Below, piece after piece: positions 53,901 to 62,459 of a stretch of DNA of 64,000 bases; position 1 is the stretch's first letter, and the number at the start of each line of letters is the position of its first letter. The position numbers were made by a program, and so were the translations under genes. The notes under the pieces were generated by a model, which searched no databases, had not been told where the DNA came from, and saw only the letters and a program-made list of their open reading frames with translations. The stretch is from positions 237,319 through 301,318 of the forward strand of contig JAJDXM010000024.1 in NCBI GenBank assembly GCA_022823225.1. The letters run 5' to 3'. The stretch is from Gemmatimonadota bacterium (GTDB lineage Bacteria; Gemmatimonadota; Gemmatimonadetes; Longimicrobiales; Gaopeijiaceae).

Positions 53901-54020
53901 CTGTCGCTGATCGTGTCGGTGCTCTATCAGCGAGGGTTCGATCTGCGTCTTGGCACCGGCTTCCCCCTGGTCGAGAGCAACGACCCCGTCTTCTACCTGA
54001 GGATCGGGAATCCGTTCTAG
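50922..54020 (+). CDS. zinc-peptidase / TolB-like propeller / outer-membrane barrel fusion protein
   Basis: A 1032-residue protein with signal peptide (hydrophobic AAAAAAVLLLGTTPGAAQ). Residues ~45-330 form a peptidase-MA-like domain with the zinc motif ITHELVHTFHLEM (His149) and downstream PTWVIEGLATYYES. Residues ~340-690 hold PD40/TolB-type propeller strands (IRLSNPDGSGARRLTRAN, YPRWSPDGARIAATRWER). Residues ~700-1032 form a C-terminal surface-antigen-like barrel ending VFYLRIGNPF with a terminal Phe. It is likely in the outer membrane. ATG 50922 is a compromise; 50883 and 50943 are alternatives. Confidence 0.8.
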   Translation: MGGTRRRMGSALDRAARRGSNHGLPGRLAAAAAAVLLLGTTPGAAQQVPPDEAWRQFDTDHFTVTYPEPMAETARRAGLAAERAHSLLAERFVEPPRGRIQLLIADHADFANGFATPRPFNQITVFAHPPMDGGSISYFDDWLELVITHELVHTFHLEMTGTIGKVIRTVFGRPPALWPVFPSAAAPTWVIEGLATYYESQLTGAGRVNGTWQEMVMRAAALEGGLSDLGQATGDSPVWPAGNRPYVYGARYLQHMAEVHGEEALAGFARSVAGLWVPYLMDAAAARAFGVGVGPSWRAWAEETAERYRVQADELAESAPLTEAETVEASGRLAGQPVPSPDGATLAFFRSDGVSQPQIRLSNPDGSGARRLTRANGVGGSLSWGPDGGLFFTQLEFSDRYRLTGDLYRAGRDGSVERVTRGLRISYADVAPDGRRAVAVREVGGSNELVVVDLSSGEVATLVEADGDRHWAYPRWSPDGARIAATRWERPALMDIVILDRNGQVETEITRDRAIDNAPYWTPDGTTVIWSSDRTGIPNLFAATAVGPGPPDVRQVTNVLGGAAHPSVDPLGRWIHFASYHADGWHLERIPFSPGDWFAPQPTSPRFDPPAPGTEPPPETPPATDSSSRRYVPIDTFRPYYWAPYYAGAARGTDMDGATHTVFEPFVGFLTGGSDLVGRHTYSLAGRLTTDASRFSGSFAYNYAGFGDPVLGLSMSQVHDAPTRTQPVSDQHGNTHEFFVLERERRVGLSSTFVRQRYRNVTALTLTGSLVGEHLTLQNVDGSEGPRLLSPSSTFAQMRASLSFANTQRRALSVSREDGLRSFLSARLRRETGLDPEERGRIRVDGAFNEFTGELSAFKALGRLGFANHVLALRLSAGAATGPGAHQYHFDIGDAQGQPERLTGLALFGGERRLFPVRGYRFGFRSGRLAWSASGEYRLPIAIVDRGFGAWPLFFDRLHGALFVDGGNAWGPVTGERGYDNPAQPALWSVGGELSLIVSVLYQRGFDLRLGTGFPLVESNDPVFYLRIGNPF

Positions 54021-54032
54021 CAGTCACACCCC

Positions 54033-54084
54033 TTGACCACAAGTGGTTGGGCATGTACCTTCAGGGTCCCACTACATCTGGTGG
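54033..54084 (+). promoter_or_regulatory. candidate nrdJ promoter with two NrdR-box-like sites
   Basis: TTGACC (54033-54038), 17 bases and TACCTT (54056-54061) form a plausible promoter. CCACTACATCTGGTGG (54069-54084) resembles the NrdR box (ACAC-N8-GTGT type; actinobacterial variants read CCACTACATCT...). A second, weaker site starting CCAC at 54037 lies exactly 32 bp upstream, the three-turn spacing typical of paired NrdR boxes. The remaining leader (54085-54294) shows no cobalamin riboswitch that I can recognise. Confidence 0.5.
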
Positions 54085-54294
54085 CTTCGAGCGGGAAATC
54101 CACAGTCCCACCCCCTTGAAAGACATGGACTTCAGACACCTTTCAACAATGCGGCCAACGCCGCGGGCGGACTTTTCCACGATTTCCACGCCAGGCTCTC
54201 CCCTTACTACATAGCGGCTTACCGGCGCGCAGCCCTTCCTGCCAGGCGCGCGCGGATTCACCCACGCACTGCCAAACAACGGGACTCGGGTTCA

Positions 54295-56871
54295 ATGACT
54301 CCACGATCCAACGCCACAGGTGTCTTCACGGATCAGCCCCCGGCCGATCTGCCCCCCGCCCAGCTGTCGGAAAACGCACGCATCGTGCTTGCGCGGCGGT
54401 ATCTCAAGAAGAACGAGGCCGGCGAGCCGACCGAAGACCCGGAGACGATGTTCTGGCGGGTCGCGCGCGTGATCGCGGAGGAGGACCGCAAATACGGGGT
54501 CTCGGGCGCGGCCGTCGAAGAGGTCGCGCGCAGCTTCTATGACCTGATGACGACAGGCTGCTTCGAGCCCAACTCCCCGACGCTCATGAACGCGGGACGG
54601 CCGCTGGGCCAGCTGTCGGCCTGCTTTGTGCTGCCGGTCGAGGACGCGCTCTCGAACGAGACCAGCGGCATCTACGACACGCTGCGCTCGATGGCGCTGG
54701 TGCACCAGTCGGGCGGGGGCACCGGGTTCTCCTTCTCGCGGCTGCGTCCCGAGGGCGACACGGTGCGCTCGACAATGGGCGTGGCGTCGGGACCGGTGTC
54801 CTTCATGCGCCTCTACGACGCATCGACGGAGGTTGTCAAGCAGGGCGGAACGCGCAGGGGGGCCAACATGGGGATCCTGCGGGTGGACCATCCGGACATC
54901 CGCGAGTTCATCCGCTGCAAGAACGACACCTCGCAGATCACGAACTTCAACATTTCCGTCGCGATCACCGATGCCTTCATGCGGGCCGTCGAGCAGGAGG
55001 ACGAATACGACCTGATCAGCCCCCGCAGCGGCGAGGTGGCCGGCCGGGAGAACGCCGCCGAGATCTTCGACATGATCGTCGAGGGCGCATGGAAGACGGG
55101 CGAGCCGGGCGTCTTCTTCATCGACCGGGCCAACGAGTACAACCCGGTGCCCGAGCTGGGGTCCTACGAAGCCACGAACCCCTGTGGCGAGCAGCCGCTT
55201 CTCCCGTACGACGTCTGCAACCTGGGCAGCATCAACGTCGGCATCTTTGCTCGGAGCGGGCACTACGGGAAGCCGGAAGAGGGGATCGACTGGGACGGGA
55301 TGCGGCGCGCGGTGCACCTGTCCATTCACTTCCTGGACAACGTGATCGACGCCAACCGCTACCCGCTGGCCGAGATCAGGGACCTGGCCCGGAACATCCG
55401 CCGCGTGGGACTCGGGATCATGGGCTGGGCCGATCTGCTGGTCCGGCTCGGGGTGCGCTACGACTCGGACGAGGGCGTCGCGCTGGCGCGGACGGTCATG
55501 GGATTCATAGAGGAGGAGACGAGGATCGCGTCGGAGCGGCTGGCAGAGGCGCGCGGGGTCTTCCCGGCGTGGGAGGAGTCGATCTGGGGCCCCGACGGCA
55601 AGTGTGCCCGAGGCGCCGATGCCGAGCGCGTCCGTCCCGAGCGGCGGCTCCGCAACTGCAACCTCACAACCGTGGCGCCCACCGGCACCATCTCCATCAT
55701 CGCGGGGTGCAGCGGCGGGATCGAGCCGCTCTTCGCGGTCGCCTTCATGCGCAACCAGGCCGGGGTGACGATGCCCGACGTGAATCCCGACTTCGTGGAG
55801 CGGGCGAAGCGCGAGGGGTGGCACAGCGACGACCTCATGGAGAAGATCGCCGAGCAGGGCCACATCCACTTCGACGAGGTGCCGCCGGAGGTGCAGGACA
55901 CCTTCCGTACCTCCCACGACATCACGCCGGAGTGGCATGTGCGGATGCAGGCGGCGTTCCAGGAGCATGTGGACTCGGCCATCTCCAAGACGACCAACTT
56001 CGCCCACGAGGCGACGCGCACCGACGTGCGCAAGATCTATGAGCTCGCCTTCGAGACTGGGTGCAAGGGCGTGACGGTGTACCGGGACGGCTCCCGCCCC
56101 ATGCAGGTTCTGTCCACCGGCAAGACGGGGCAGGAAGAAGGCGCCGGCGCAGCCTCATCGGAGGAGACCGAGGAACTCGGGCAGCAGCTTGCGGACGCCC
56201 GCGAGCGCGCCCATAAGCTGGAGGGCGTGATCGACGAGTTGAAGAGCCAGCTCGAGGAGCACGACAGGGAGGCCGCGGCGGCGCGCCACAAGCGCCAGCG
56301 CCCGTCGATTCTGCGTGGCCGCACGATCAAGATGGACTGCCCGCTCGGCGACCTCTATGTCACGGTCAACGAGGATGAGCACGGCCGTCCCTTCGAGGTC
56401 TTCTGCACCGTGGGCAAGGCGGGGGGTGCCGCCATGGCCGACTCGGAGGCGATCGGGCGCCTGATCTCGCTGGCGCTGCGGTCCGGTATCCCGATCACGG
56501 CCATCAAGGGCCAGCTGCGGGGCATCTCCTGCGACCGGGCGGTGGGCGTCGGGCCGCTGAAGGTGCTGTCGGCTCCGGACGCGATCGCGCAGGCGCTGGA
56601 GCACTACCTCGCAGAGAAGGAGGGGGTGCAGGAGGAGATGCTGCTGCCGGTGTCGGCCGGGGGTGTCGCGGGGACGGGCGGTGACGGCGATGGGGGTGGT
56701 GGGGCTGGCGCAGGCGGGACGGCGGGGGCTCCCATGCACGGGGGCCAGACCCGATACGTCGACCAGTCCGACGCCGTGCTCGGGGCGTGCCCTGCCTGCG
56801 GCTCCAGCCACCTCGCCTTCGAAGAGGGGTGCAAGAAGTGCTACGTGTGCGGATTCTCGGAGTGCGGGTAG
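54295..56871 (+). CDS. nrdJ: adenosylcobalamin-dependent (class II) ribonucleoside-diphosphate reductase
   Basis: An 858-residue protein: NSPTLMNAGRPLGQLSACFV, GGTRRGANMGILRVDHPDI, active-site NPCGEQPLLPYDVCNLGSIN (Cys297), NLTTVAPTGTISIIAGCSGG, and the C-terminal zinc/redox tail CPACGSSHLAFEEGCKKCYVC. This is the NrdJ form that uses vitamin B12 to make the thiyl radical and reduces ribonucleotides with or without oxygen. A charged coiled coil (~625-665) and a Gly-rich linker (~790-820) separate the core from the C-terminal parts. ATG 54295 is the family-like start; upstream frame codons are non-coding in appearance. Confidence 0.95.
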   Translation: MTPRSNATGVFTDQPPADLPPAQLSENARIVLARRYLKKNEAGEPTEDPETMFWRVARVIAEEDRKYGVSGAAVEEVARSFYDLMTTGCFEPNSPTLMNAGRPLGQLSACFVLPVEDALSNETSGIYDTLRSMALVHQSGGGTGFSFSRLRPEGDTVRSTMGVASGPVSFMRLYDASTEVVKQGGTRRGANMGILRVDHPDIREFIRCKNDTSQITNFNISVAITDAFMRAVEQEDEYDLISPRSGEVAGRENAAEIFDMIVEGAWKTGEPGVFFIDRANEYNPVPELGSYEATNPCGEQPLLPYDVCNLGSINVGIFARSGHYGKPEEGIDWDGMRRAVHLSIHFLDNVIDANRYPLAEIRDLARNIRRVGLGIMGWADLLVRLGVRYDSDEGVALARTVMGFIEEETRIASERLAEARGVFPAWEESIWGPDGKCARGADAERVRPERRLRNCNLTTVAPTGTISIIAGCSGGIEPLFAVAFMRNQAGVTMPDVNPDFVERAKREGWHSDDLMEKIAEQGHIHFDEVPPEVQDTFRTSHDITPEWHVRMQAAFQEHVDSAISKTTNFAHEATRTDVRKIYELAFETGCKGVTVYRDGSRPMQVLSTGKTGQEEGAGAASSEETEELGQQLADARERAHKLEGVIDELKSQLEEHDREAAAARHKRQRPSILRGRTIKMDCPLGDLYVTVNEDEHGRPFEVFCTVGKAGGAAMADSEAIGRLISLALRSGIPITAIKGQLRGISCDRAVGVGPLKVLSAPDAIAQALEHYLAEKEGVQEEMLLPVSAGGVAGTGGDGDGGGGAGAGGTAGAPMHGGQTRYVDQSDAVLGACPACGSSHLAFEEGCKKCYVCGFSECG

Positions 56872-56938
56872 CGCGTCGACCAGCTGGGGACATATGATGC
56901 TGGCGTCGTCATATGCATCGACTCTGGAGGCTTGTGGC

Positions 56939-58276
56939 ATGAGATGCAGCTGCGCCGTGATCGTCGGTTTGCTGGCGGCTTGCGGTGGCGACACCGGGGA
57001 AGGGTCCGCCCCGTCGGCGAGCGAGGACCGTCCGCTGGCGGCCGACTTCGAGGAGGTTTACCGGGTCGGCGGGATCGCGGCGGAAGGGTGGGATGCGTTC
57101 ACCGAGATCCTGGACCTGGATTTCGACGCGCGCGGTCATCTCTACATCCGAGACGAGACGGGATCCTCCACCCGGTTCGTGGTCGTGGACGGCGCCGGGG
57201 CCCTGGTGGCCGATTTCGGGCGCATGGGCGACGGTCCGGGTGAACTTCGCGACGTGGAGCAGATGGTGGCTCGGCCCGAGGGCGGGGCCGTGATCGTCGA
57301 CGACGGACACCGCGCCTACCTCCTTTTCGGCCCGGACGGCTCGTTCGAACGCGCGCTGCGCTTCGCCGATGCGGGCGCCAACCCAACCGTTTCCGCGCAC
57401 CTTGTGCGGGCCGCGCGGGACGGGGGTGCGCTGTTCCTGATTCGGAGTTCGACCGTTACGCTGAGCCAGGGCGAAGCATCCGGCGCGACAGGCGACCGCA
57501 CGATCAACCGCGTGGTGCTGGGCGAGGGGGAAGAGGCCGTCCAGGTTCCGTTCGCGGAGGGTTGGGAGCCGCGCCCCGAGCGGCAGGTCGCGATCGAGAC
57601 CGACGATCCCTCGGACGTGTTCGCCGAGCTCGGCGACGCGTTTGCCTACTTCGAGCCCCGCCTGGTGTTCGATGTTCTCCCAGGCGGTGGAGTGGCGTAT
57701 TCGGACTCCTCCGCGTATGCCGTGAAGATCCGCACGGCGGGTGCGCCGCCACGCGTCGTGGGCCGGCCCCTCCACCCGCAGCCCGTTACCGAACAACTGC
57801 GGGAGCGCACCCGGGCGCGGGTGATGGAGCGATACGAGGAATCCGTCGAGGGGCAGTTGAGCCCCCCGGATCTGGGCGGCGACGTACCGTCGGCCTTTCA
57901 GGAGCAGTTGCTGGCCTTGATGGAGAGCATGATGGAGGGCATGCGCGATATGGTCGAGAACGCGCCTTTCATGCCCGAGGTTCCCCTGTTGCACGATCTT
58001 CGTACGACCTGGGATGGAACGATCTGGGTGCTGCGGTGGGGGGGCGATCCTGCGGAACAGGTCGGTTTCCCCGGAGCAGCGACGGAGGCGGACGAGGTGA
58101 CTGACGGGTGGATCGATGTCCTCTCCGCGGAGGGAGACTACATCGGCACGTTCTCGCTGGAGGAGACGCGCATGCCCGCCGCGTTCGGCCCCGGCGGCAT
58201 CGCAGCCTTCGTCGAGACGGACGAATTCGACGTCCCCACGATCATCGTGAAGCGGCTGCCGGAGGCGGTCCGCTAG
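56939..58276 (+). CDS. beta-propeller lipoprotein (copy F)
   Basis: A 445-residue protein with a very short lipoprotein signal, MRCSCAVIVGLLAACGGD (Cys15). It has the family strands VADFGRMGDGPGELRDVEQM and SDSSAYAVKIRTAGAPPRVV, and the C-terminal block AAFGPGGIAAFVETDEFDVP, nearly the same as in copies B and C, so it belongs to their subgroup although it lies 53 kb away. GGAGG is nine bases before ATG 56939. A MITE sits four bases after its stop. Confidence 0.8.
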   Translation: MRCSCAVIVGLLAACGGDTGEGSAPSASEDRPLAADFEEVYRVGGIAAEGWDAFTEILDLDFDARGHLYIRDETGSSTRFVVVDGAGALVADFGRMGDGPGELRDVEQMVARPEGGAVIVDDGHRAYLLFGPDGSFERALRFADAGANPTVSAHLVRAARDGGALFLIRSSTVTLSQGEASGATGDRTINRVVLGEGEEAVQVPFAEGWEPRPERQVAIETDDPSDVFAELGDAFAYFEPRLVFDVLPGGGVAYSDSSAYAVKIRTAGAPPRVVGRPLHPQPVTEQLRERTRARVMERYEESVEGQLSPPDLGGDVPSAFQEQLLALMESMMEGMRDMVENAPFMPEVPLLHDLRTTWDGTIWVLRWGGDPAEQVGFPGAATEADEVTDGWIDVLSAEGDYIGTFSLEETRMPAAFGPGGIAAFVETDEFDVPTIIVKRLPEAVR

Positions 58277-58280
58277 ATGC

Positions 58281-58530
58281 TAGTGTCCTGTCCCGGAGAT
58301 TTCTCGGCTATTCGAGCACCGATGCATCCGCGCTGGACCGCTGCGCTCGCCGAGCCACAATGTCGTGCCTACATTACAATATGTCTTGTTTTCTTTACAT
58401 TCTCGTCTTCGGGGCTCCGCTCTGCGTTGCTCTTCGGACGAATAGCGCTGCTATTCGCCTCTCAGAGCGCCTTGCCAGCCCGGCGCCTCGGCACTCTCGG
58501 TAGCACGCGAACTTCCGGGACGGGACATTA
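58281..58530 (+). mobile_element. MITE, complete copy (IS630/mariner-like ends)
   Basis: A ~246-bp element framed by TA dinucleotides: left end TA-GTGTCCTGTCCCGGA and right end TTCCGGGACGGGACAT-TA, inverted repeats of about 15 bp with two mismatches. TA duplication suggests mobilisation by an IS630/Tc1-mariner-type transposase. It has no coding capacity. The interior carries the AT-rich repeat (58373-58410) and a hairpin CGAATAGC-GCT-GCTATTCG (58439-58457). It is inserted between two convergent genes and its right end supplies the TAA stop of the minus-strand M20 gene. The first 204 bp recur at 63343. Confidence 0.75.
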
Positions 58531-60018
58531 GCGGTCCGACCCCCTCGCCGGCCTCCTGTAGTCCAGCGGCGGATCCCGGTCGCCCACCAGCGCGATGTAT
58601 TCGAAGTCGGGGCCCACCCGCTCCAGATACTCCGCCCTGGCGGCCGCCAGCAGCTCCGCGTCGGTGAACAGGTCGACCGCGGTCATGGCCAGCGTCTTGG
58701 CCGCGACGATCATTCCCTTGTTGCCGATCGAGGTGCCGCCCGCGGCGATCGCCTGCCAGGAGTGGGCGGGCGTGCCGGGCACCCAGGTCGCGGTGCCGAT
58801 CCCCACGGTGGGGACCACCCAGCTCACGTCGGCCACGTCGGTCGATCCGCCGCCCTGGCGGGGCGCGTACGGCTGCACCGCGGCCGCGCTCTCGATGGGC
58901 GGCCTGTTGTTCAACGTCGTCTGAATCCGCTCCGCGAACGCGCGCTCCTCCTCGTCGTACACCACGCCGCCCACCCGCTCCAGGTTGGCCTGGGCGCGAC
59001 GCTGCAGCGCTTCGTTGGCCAGCATGGCGTACAGCCCGTGGATCACCTCGTATTCCATGCTCGTCTCCGTCCCCCGGGCCGCCCCCTCCGCGGCCAGCAC
59101 GACCCGCTCGAAGATCGCCCGTGCCACCTCCACGTCCGGGTTGCGCACGTAGTAGTACACCTCCGCGAAGTCGGGGACCACGTTGGGCGCGGATCCGCCC
59201 GCGGTGATCACGTAGTGGATGCGCGTCTCCTGCGGCACGTGCTCGCGCATCAGGTTGACCATGTGGTTCATCGCCTCCACCCCGTCCAGCGCGCTGCGGC
59301 CCTGGTCGGGCGCGCCCGCCGCATGCGCCGAGACCCCCCGGAAGCGGAACTTGGCGGACTTGTTGGCGAGCGACGTGGAGGGACTGGCGTCGTTGGCGCT
59401 GCTCGGGTGCCAGTGAAGGACGGCGTCGACATCGCTGAAGAGGCCGCCCCGCACCATGTAGACCTTCCCCGCGCCGCCCTCCTCCGCCGGCGTGCCGTAG
59501 AGGCGGATCGTGCCCGGCGTCCCGGACGAGGCCAGCCAGTCCTTGACGGCCAGCGCCGCGGCAACGGATCCCGCGCCGAAGAGATGGTGCCCGCACGCGT
59601 GCCCGGCGGCCATCGAGAATACGGGTTCCGGGTAGGGGCTGCGCGATTGCGTGATCCCGGGCAGGGCGTCGAACTCGGCCAGCACCCCGATCACGGGCGA
59701 CCCCTGGCCCCACGAGGCCACGAAAGCGGTGGGCATCCCCGCCACGCCGGCCTCGATCTCGAATCCGGCGCGCGCCAGCTGCTCCTGGAGCAGCGCCGAG
59801 CTCTCGGTCTCCTGGTAGCCGACCTCGGCCAGATCCCAGATCTGCTGCGCCACGGCGGCGTAGTCGGCCGCGTTGGCCTCGACGTGGGCGAGCACGGCGT
59901 CGTGGCCGGATTGGGCGGTTGCGGGGGCGGGGGCGGTCCAGGCGGCGAGGGTAGCGAGGGCGAACCCGGTCGGGATCACGCCCGGCGATTCGATGACGCG
60001 GTTTGTGCGGGTCTTCAT
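58528..60018 (-). CDS. exported M20-family metallopeptidase/amidohydrolase (AbgB/IAA-aminoacid hydrolase type)
   Basis: A 496-residue protein with signal peptide (cleavage near PATAQSG), DLAEVGYQETESSALLQEQL, metal-site GHACGHHLFGAGSVAAAL, GTPAEEGGAGKVYMVRGGLF, and SWVVPTVGIGTATWVPGTPA, the dinuclear-zinc M20D features of aminobenzoyl-glutamate/amidohydrolase-like enzymes. It acts in the periplasm given the signal. The preferred start is ATG 60018 (TTG 60021 adjoins it). The TAA stop lies in the right inverted repeat of the MITE, so the C-terminus (PLDYRRPARGSDR) may have been altered by that insertion. Confidence 0.88.
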   Translation of the reverse strand: MKTRTNRVIESPGVIPTGFALATLAAWTAPAPATAQSGHDAVLAHVEANAADYAAVAQQIWDLAEVGYQETESSALLQEQLARAGFEIEAGVAGMPTAFVASWGQGSPVIGVLAEFDALPGITQSRSPYPEPVFSMAAGHACGHHLFGAGSVAAALAVKDWLASSGTPGTIRLYGTPAEEGGAGKVYMVRGGLFSDVDAVLHWHPSSANDASPSTSLANKSAKFRFRGVSAHAAGAPDQGRSALDGVEAMNHMVNLMREHVPQETRIHYVITAGGSAPNVVPDFAEVYYYVRNPDVEVARAIFERVVLAAEGAARGTETSMEYEVIHGLYAMLANEALQRRAQANLERVGGVVYDEEERAFAERIQTTLNNRPPIESAAAVQPYAPRQGGGSTDVADVSWVVPTVGIGTATWVPGTPAHSWQAIAAGGTSIGNKGMIVAAKTLAMTAVDLFTDAELLAAARAEYLERVGPDFEYIALVGDRDPPLDYRRPARGSDR

Positions 60019-60068
60019 CAATCTGGTCTCCGGGTGGTGCGAATGAATGGGTCTGAACAGATTACGAA

Positions 60069-61049
60069 ATGTCTGCCCAAGATAGCCAGCGCGTCCGCGT
60101 CGCCGCCGTCCAGCCGCGCGGCTTTCCCTTCGACTCCGCCTCGGCGGTCTCCGAGCTGTGCGCGACCACCGCGGCCGCCGCGGATGCCGGGGCCGGGCTG
60201 GTGGTCTTCCCCGAAGCCTTCGTCGGCGGATACCCCTGGGGGCTCGCCTTCGGCACCTCCGTCGGCGGACGCAAACCGGCGGGACGCCGCACCTTCGGCC
60301 GCTACCACGACGCCGCGATCCGCGTTCCGGGCCCGGAGACCGAGCGCATGGGCCGCGCGGCCGCCGACGCGGGCGTCTACCTGGCGGTGGGCGTCATCGA
60401 GAAGGGGGCCACCCATTCGCCCGGCACGCTCTTCTGCACGCTGCTCTACTTCGCCCCCGACGGCACCCTGGCGGGGCTGCACCGCAAGCTGAAACCCACC
60501 GCCGCCGAGCGGCTCATCTGGGGCGAGGGCGACGGGAGCACGCTACCCGTCCTGGACACGCCCTTCGGCAAGGTTGGCGGGCTGATCTGCTGGGAGAACT
60601 ACATGCCGCTGGCCCGCATGGCGATGTACGGCAAGGGCGTGGAGATCTACCTGGCGCCGACGGCCGATTCGCGTGACCGCTGGCAGGCCACGCTCCGCCA
60701 CATCGCGCTGGAGGGCCGCTGCTTCGTGATCGGCTGCAACCAGTTCGTCACCAAGGAGCACTACCCGGCGGACATCGAAATCCTCGGCGAGTTCGCCGAC
60801 TGGCCGGATGTCCTGTCCCCCGGCGGGACGTCGATCTACAGCCCCCTGGGGGAGCCGCTGGCGGGGCCCCTCCTCGGCGAGGCGGGGGTCCTTTGCGCGG
60901 ATGTGGACCTCGGCGACGTGGCCCGCGGCAAGTTCGACTTCGATGTCGTCGGGCACTACGCGCGGCCCGATGTCTTCGAGTTCCGGGTGAACGAGGAGCC
61001 GATGGATGCGGTGAGGCGCGCTGTGCACGCCCGCCACGGCCGCCCTTGA
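60069..61049 (+). CDS. nitrilase
   Basis: A 326-residue carbon-nitrogen hydrolase with catalytic Glu in LVVFPEAFVGGYPWGL, Lys in LAGLHRKLKPTAAERLIWGEGDG and Cys in GKVGGLICWENYMPL. The order, and the form KLKPTxxERLIWGEGDG, is that of true nitrilases (nitrile to carboxylate plus ammonia) rather than amidases. ATG 60069 lies within a half copy of the AT-rich repeat (ATTACGAAATGTCTG). It diverges from the M20 gene by 50 bp. Physiological nitrile unknown. Confidence 0.9.
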   Translation: MSAQDSQRVRVAAVQPRGFPFDSASAVSELCATTAAAADAGAGLVVFPEAFVGGYPWGLAFGTSVGGRKPAGRRTFGRYHDAAIRVPGPETERMGRAAADAGVYLAVGVIEKGATHSPGTLFCTLLYFAPDGTLAGLHRKLKPTAAERLIWGEGDGSTLPVLDTPFGKVGGLICWENYMPLARMAMYGKGVEIYLAPTADSRDRWQATLRHIALEGRCFVIGCNQFVTKEHYPADIEILGEFADWPDVLSPGGTSIYSPLGEPLAGPLLGEAGVLCADVDLGDVARGKFDFDVVGHYARPDVFEFRVNEEPMDAVRRAVHARHGRP

Positions 61050-61169
61050 TGATCACCGCGACTCTCGCGAGAATCCCTTCCTGCAATTCCGCGACAATCC
61101 CCAGCCGGGCCTGTCGGACTGGCCCTCGCGCTCACGGCGCGCGAAACCACAATTGAGGAATCCACCACG

Positions 61170-62396
61170 ATGACCACGACCATGACCGCCCCCTCCCCCT
61201 CCCTGACCCGGCGGCTCCTCGACGAAGCCGAGCGCTACTCCGCGCACAACTACCACCCGCTGCCGGTGGTGCTCGAGCGGGGCGAAGGCGTCTGGGTCTG
61301 GGACGTCGAGGGCAACCGGTACCTCGACATGCTGAGTTCCTATTCCGCAGTCAACCAGGGCCATCGCCACCCCGAAGTCATTGCCGCTGCCCGTGAGCAG
61401 ATGGACCGGCTAACCCTCACTTCGCGTGCCTTCCACAACGACCAGATGGGCCCTTTCCTGCGCGAGCTCTGCGACGCCGCGGGATTCGACGCCGCGCTGC
61501 CGATGAACACCGGCGCCGAAGCGGTCGAGACCGCGATCAAGATGGTGCGCAAGTGGGGCTACGAGGTGCGCGGGGTGCCGGACGGCGCAGCCGAGATCAT
61601 CGTCTGCGAGGACAATTTCCACGGCCGCACCACGACGATCGTGGGGTTCTCGTCCGAGGCGCAGTACCGCGCCGGATTCGGCCCCTTCACGCCCGGCTTC
61701 CGCCTCATCCCCTACGGCGACATCGACGCGCTGCGGGCCGCGATCGGACCGAACACCGTCGGCTTCCTGGTCGAACCCATCCAGGGCGAGGCGGGGGTGA
61801 TCGTGCCGCCGGACGGGTACATGCGCGACGCCGCCGAGCTCTGCCGCGAGAACGGCGTGGCGCTGGTGGCGGACGAGATCCAGACCGGCCTCGGCCGCAC
61901 CGGGCGGTTCATGTGCTGCGACTGGGAGGACGTCCGCCCCGACGTGCTGATCGTCGGCAAGGCGCTCGGCGGCGGGGTCTACCCGGTGTCGGCCGCGATC
62001 GCGGACTCGGAGTTCATGGACGTCTTCCGGCCCGGCGACCACGGGTCGACCTTCGGTGGCAACCCGCTGGGCGCGGCAGTCGGCAGCGCGTCGCTTCGCG
62101 TGATCATCGACGAGGACCTGTCGCGGCGTTCCGACGAGCTGGGGAGCTGGTTCATGGACCGGCTGCGCGCGATTCCGTCGCCGCATGTGGCGGGGGTGCG
62201 GGGCAGGGGGCTCATGATCGGCGTGGTGATCAGGGAGTCATCGGGGACGGCGCGGCCGTTCTGCGAGGCGCTCCAGCGGCGCGGGATCCTCGCCAAGGAG
62301 ACACACCACCAGGTCGTGCGGTTCGCGCCGCCGCTCACCGTGACGCGCGCGGAACTGGAAGAGGCGCTGGTCGAGATCGAGGCCGTGCTGAGATAG
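61170..62396 (+). CDS. rocD: ornithine--oxo-acid aminotransferase
   Basis: A 408-residue class III PLP aminotransferase with YSAHNYHPLPVVLERGEGVW, YSAVNQGHRHPEVI, MNTGAEAVETAIKMVRKWGY, FHGRTTTIVGFSSE, VADEIQTGLGRTG and the PLP-lysine block VLIVGKALGGGVYPVSA. The opening and the MNTGAEAVETA block are those of ornithine aminotransferase, which makes glutamate semialdehyde from ornithine (arginine/proline metabolism). Start ATG 61170. It is a plus-strand neighbour of the nitrilase, 120 bp apart, possibly cotranscribed. Confidence 0.92.
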   Translation: MTTTMTAPSPSLTRRLLDEAERYSAHNYHPLPVVLERGEGVWVWDVEGNRYLDMLSSYSAVNQGHRHPEVIAAAREQMDRLTLTSRAFHNDQMGPFLRELCDAAGFDAALPMNTGAEAVETAIKMVRKWGYEVRGVPDGAAEIIVCEDNFHGRTTTIVGFSSEAQYRAGFGPFTPGFRLIPYGDIDALRAAIGPNTVGFLVEPIQGEAGVIVPPDGYMRDAAELCRENGVALVADEIQTGLGRTGRFMCCDWEDVRPDVLIVGKALGGGVYPVSAAIADSEFMDVFRPGDHGSTFGGNPLGAAVGSASLRVIIDEDLSRRSDELGSWFMDRLRAIPSPHVAGVRGRGLMIGVVIRESSGTARPFCEALQRRGILAKETHHQVVRFAPPLTVTRAELEEALVEIEAVLR

Positions 62397-62459
62397 GGGC
62401 CGCCGGAGCAGCTCCCCGCCCGTTCGAACGGAGCGGCGGCCGGGCGGCGCAAGACCGGG

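Noticed and set aside
54085..54294. Possible cobalamin riboswitch in the nrdJ leader
   Set aside because: No B12-box (GCCACTG-like core) could be found; a covariance-model search would decide. A hit would add to the NrdR interpretation.
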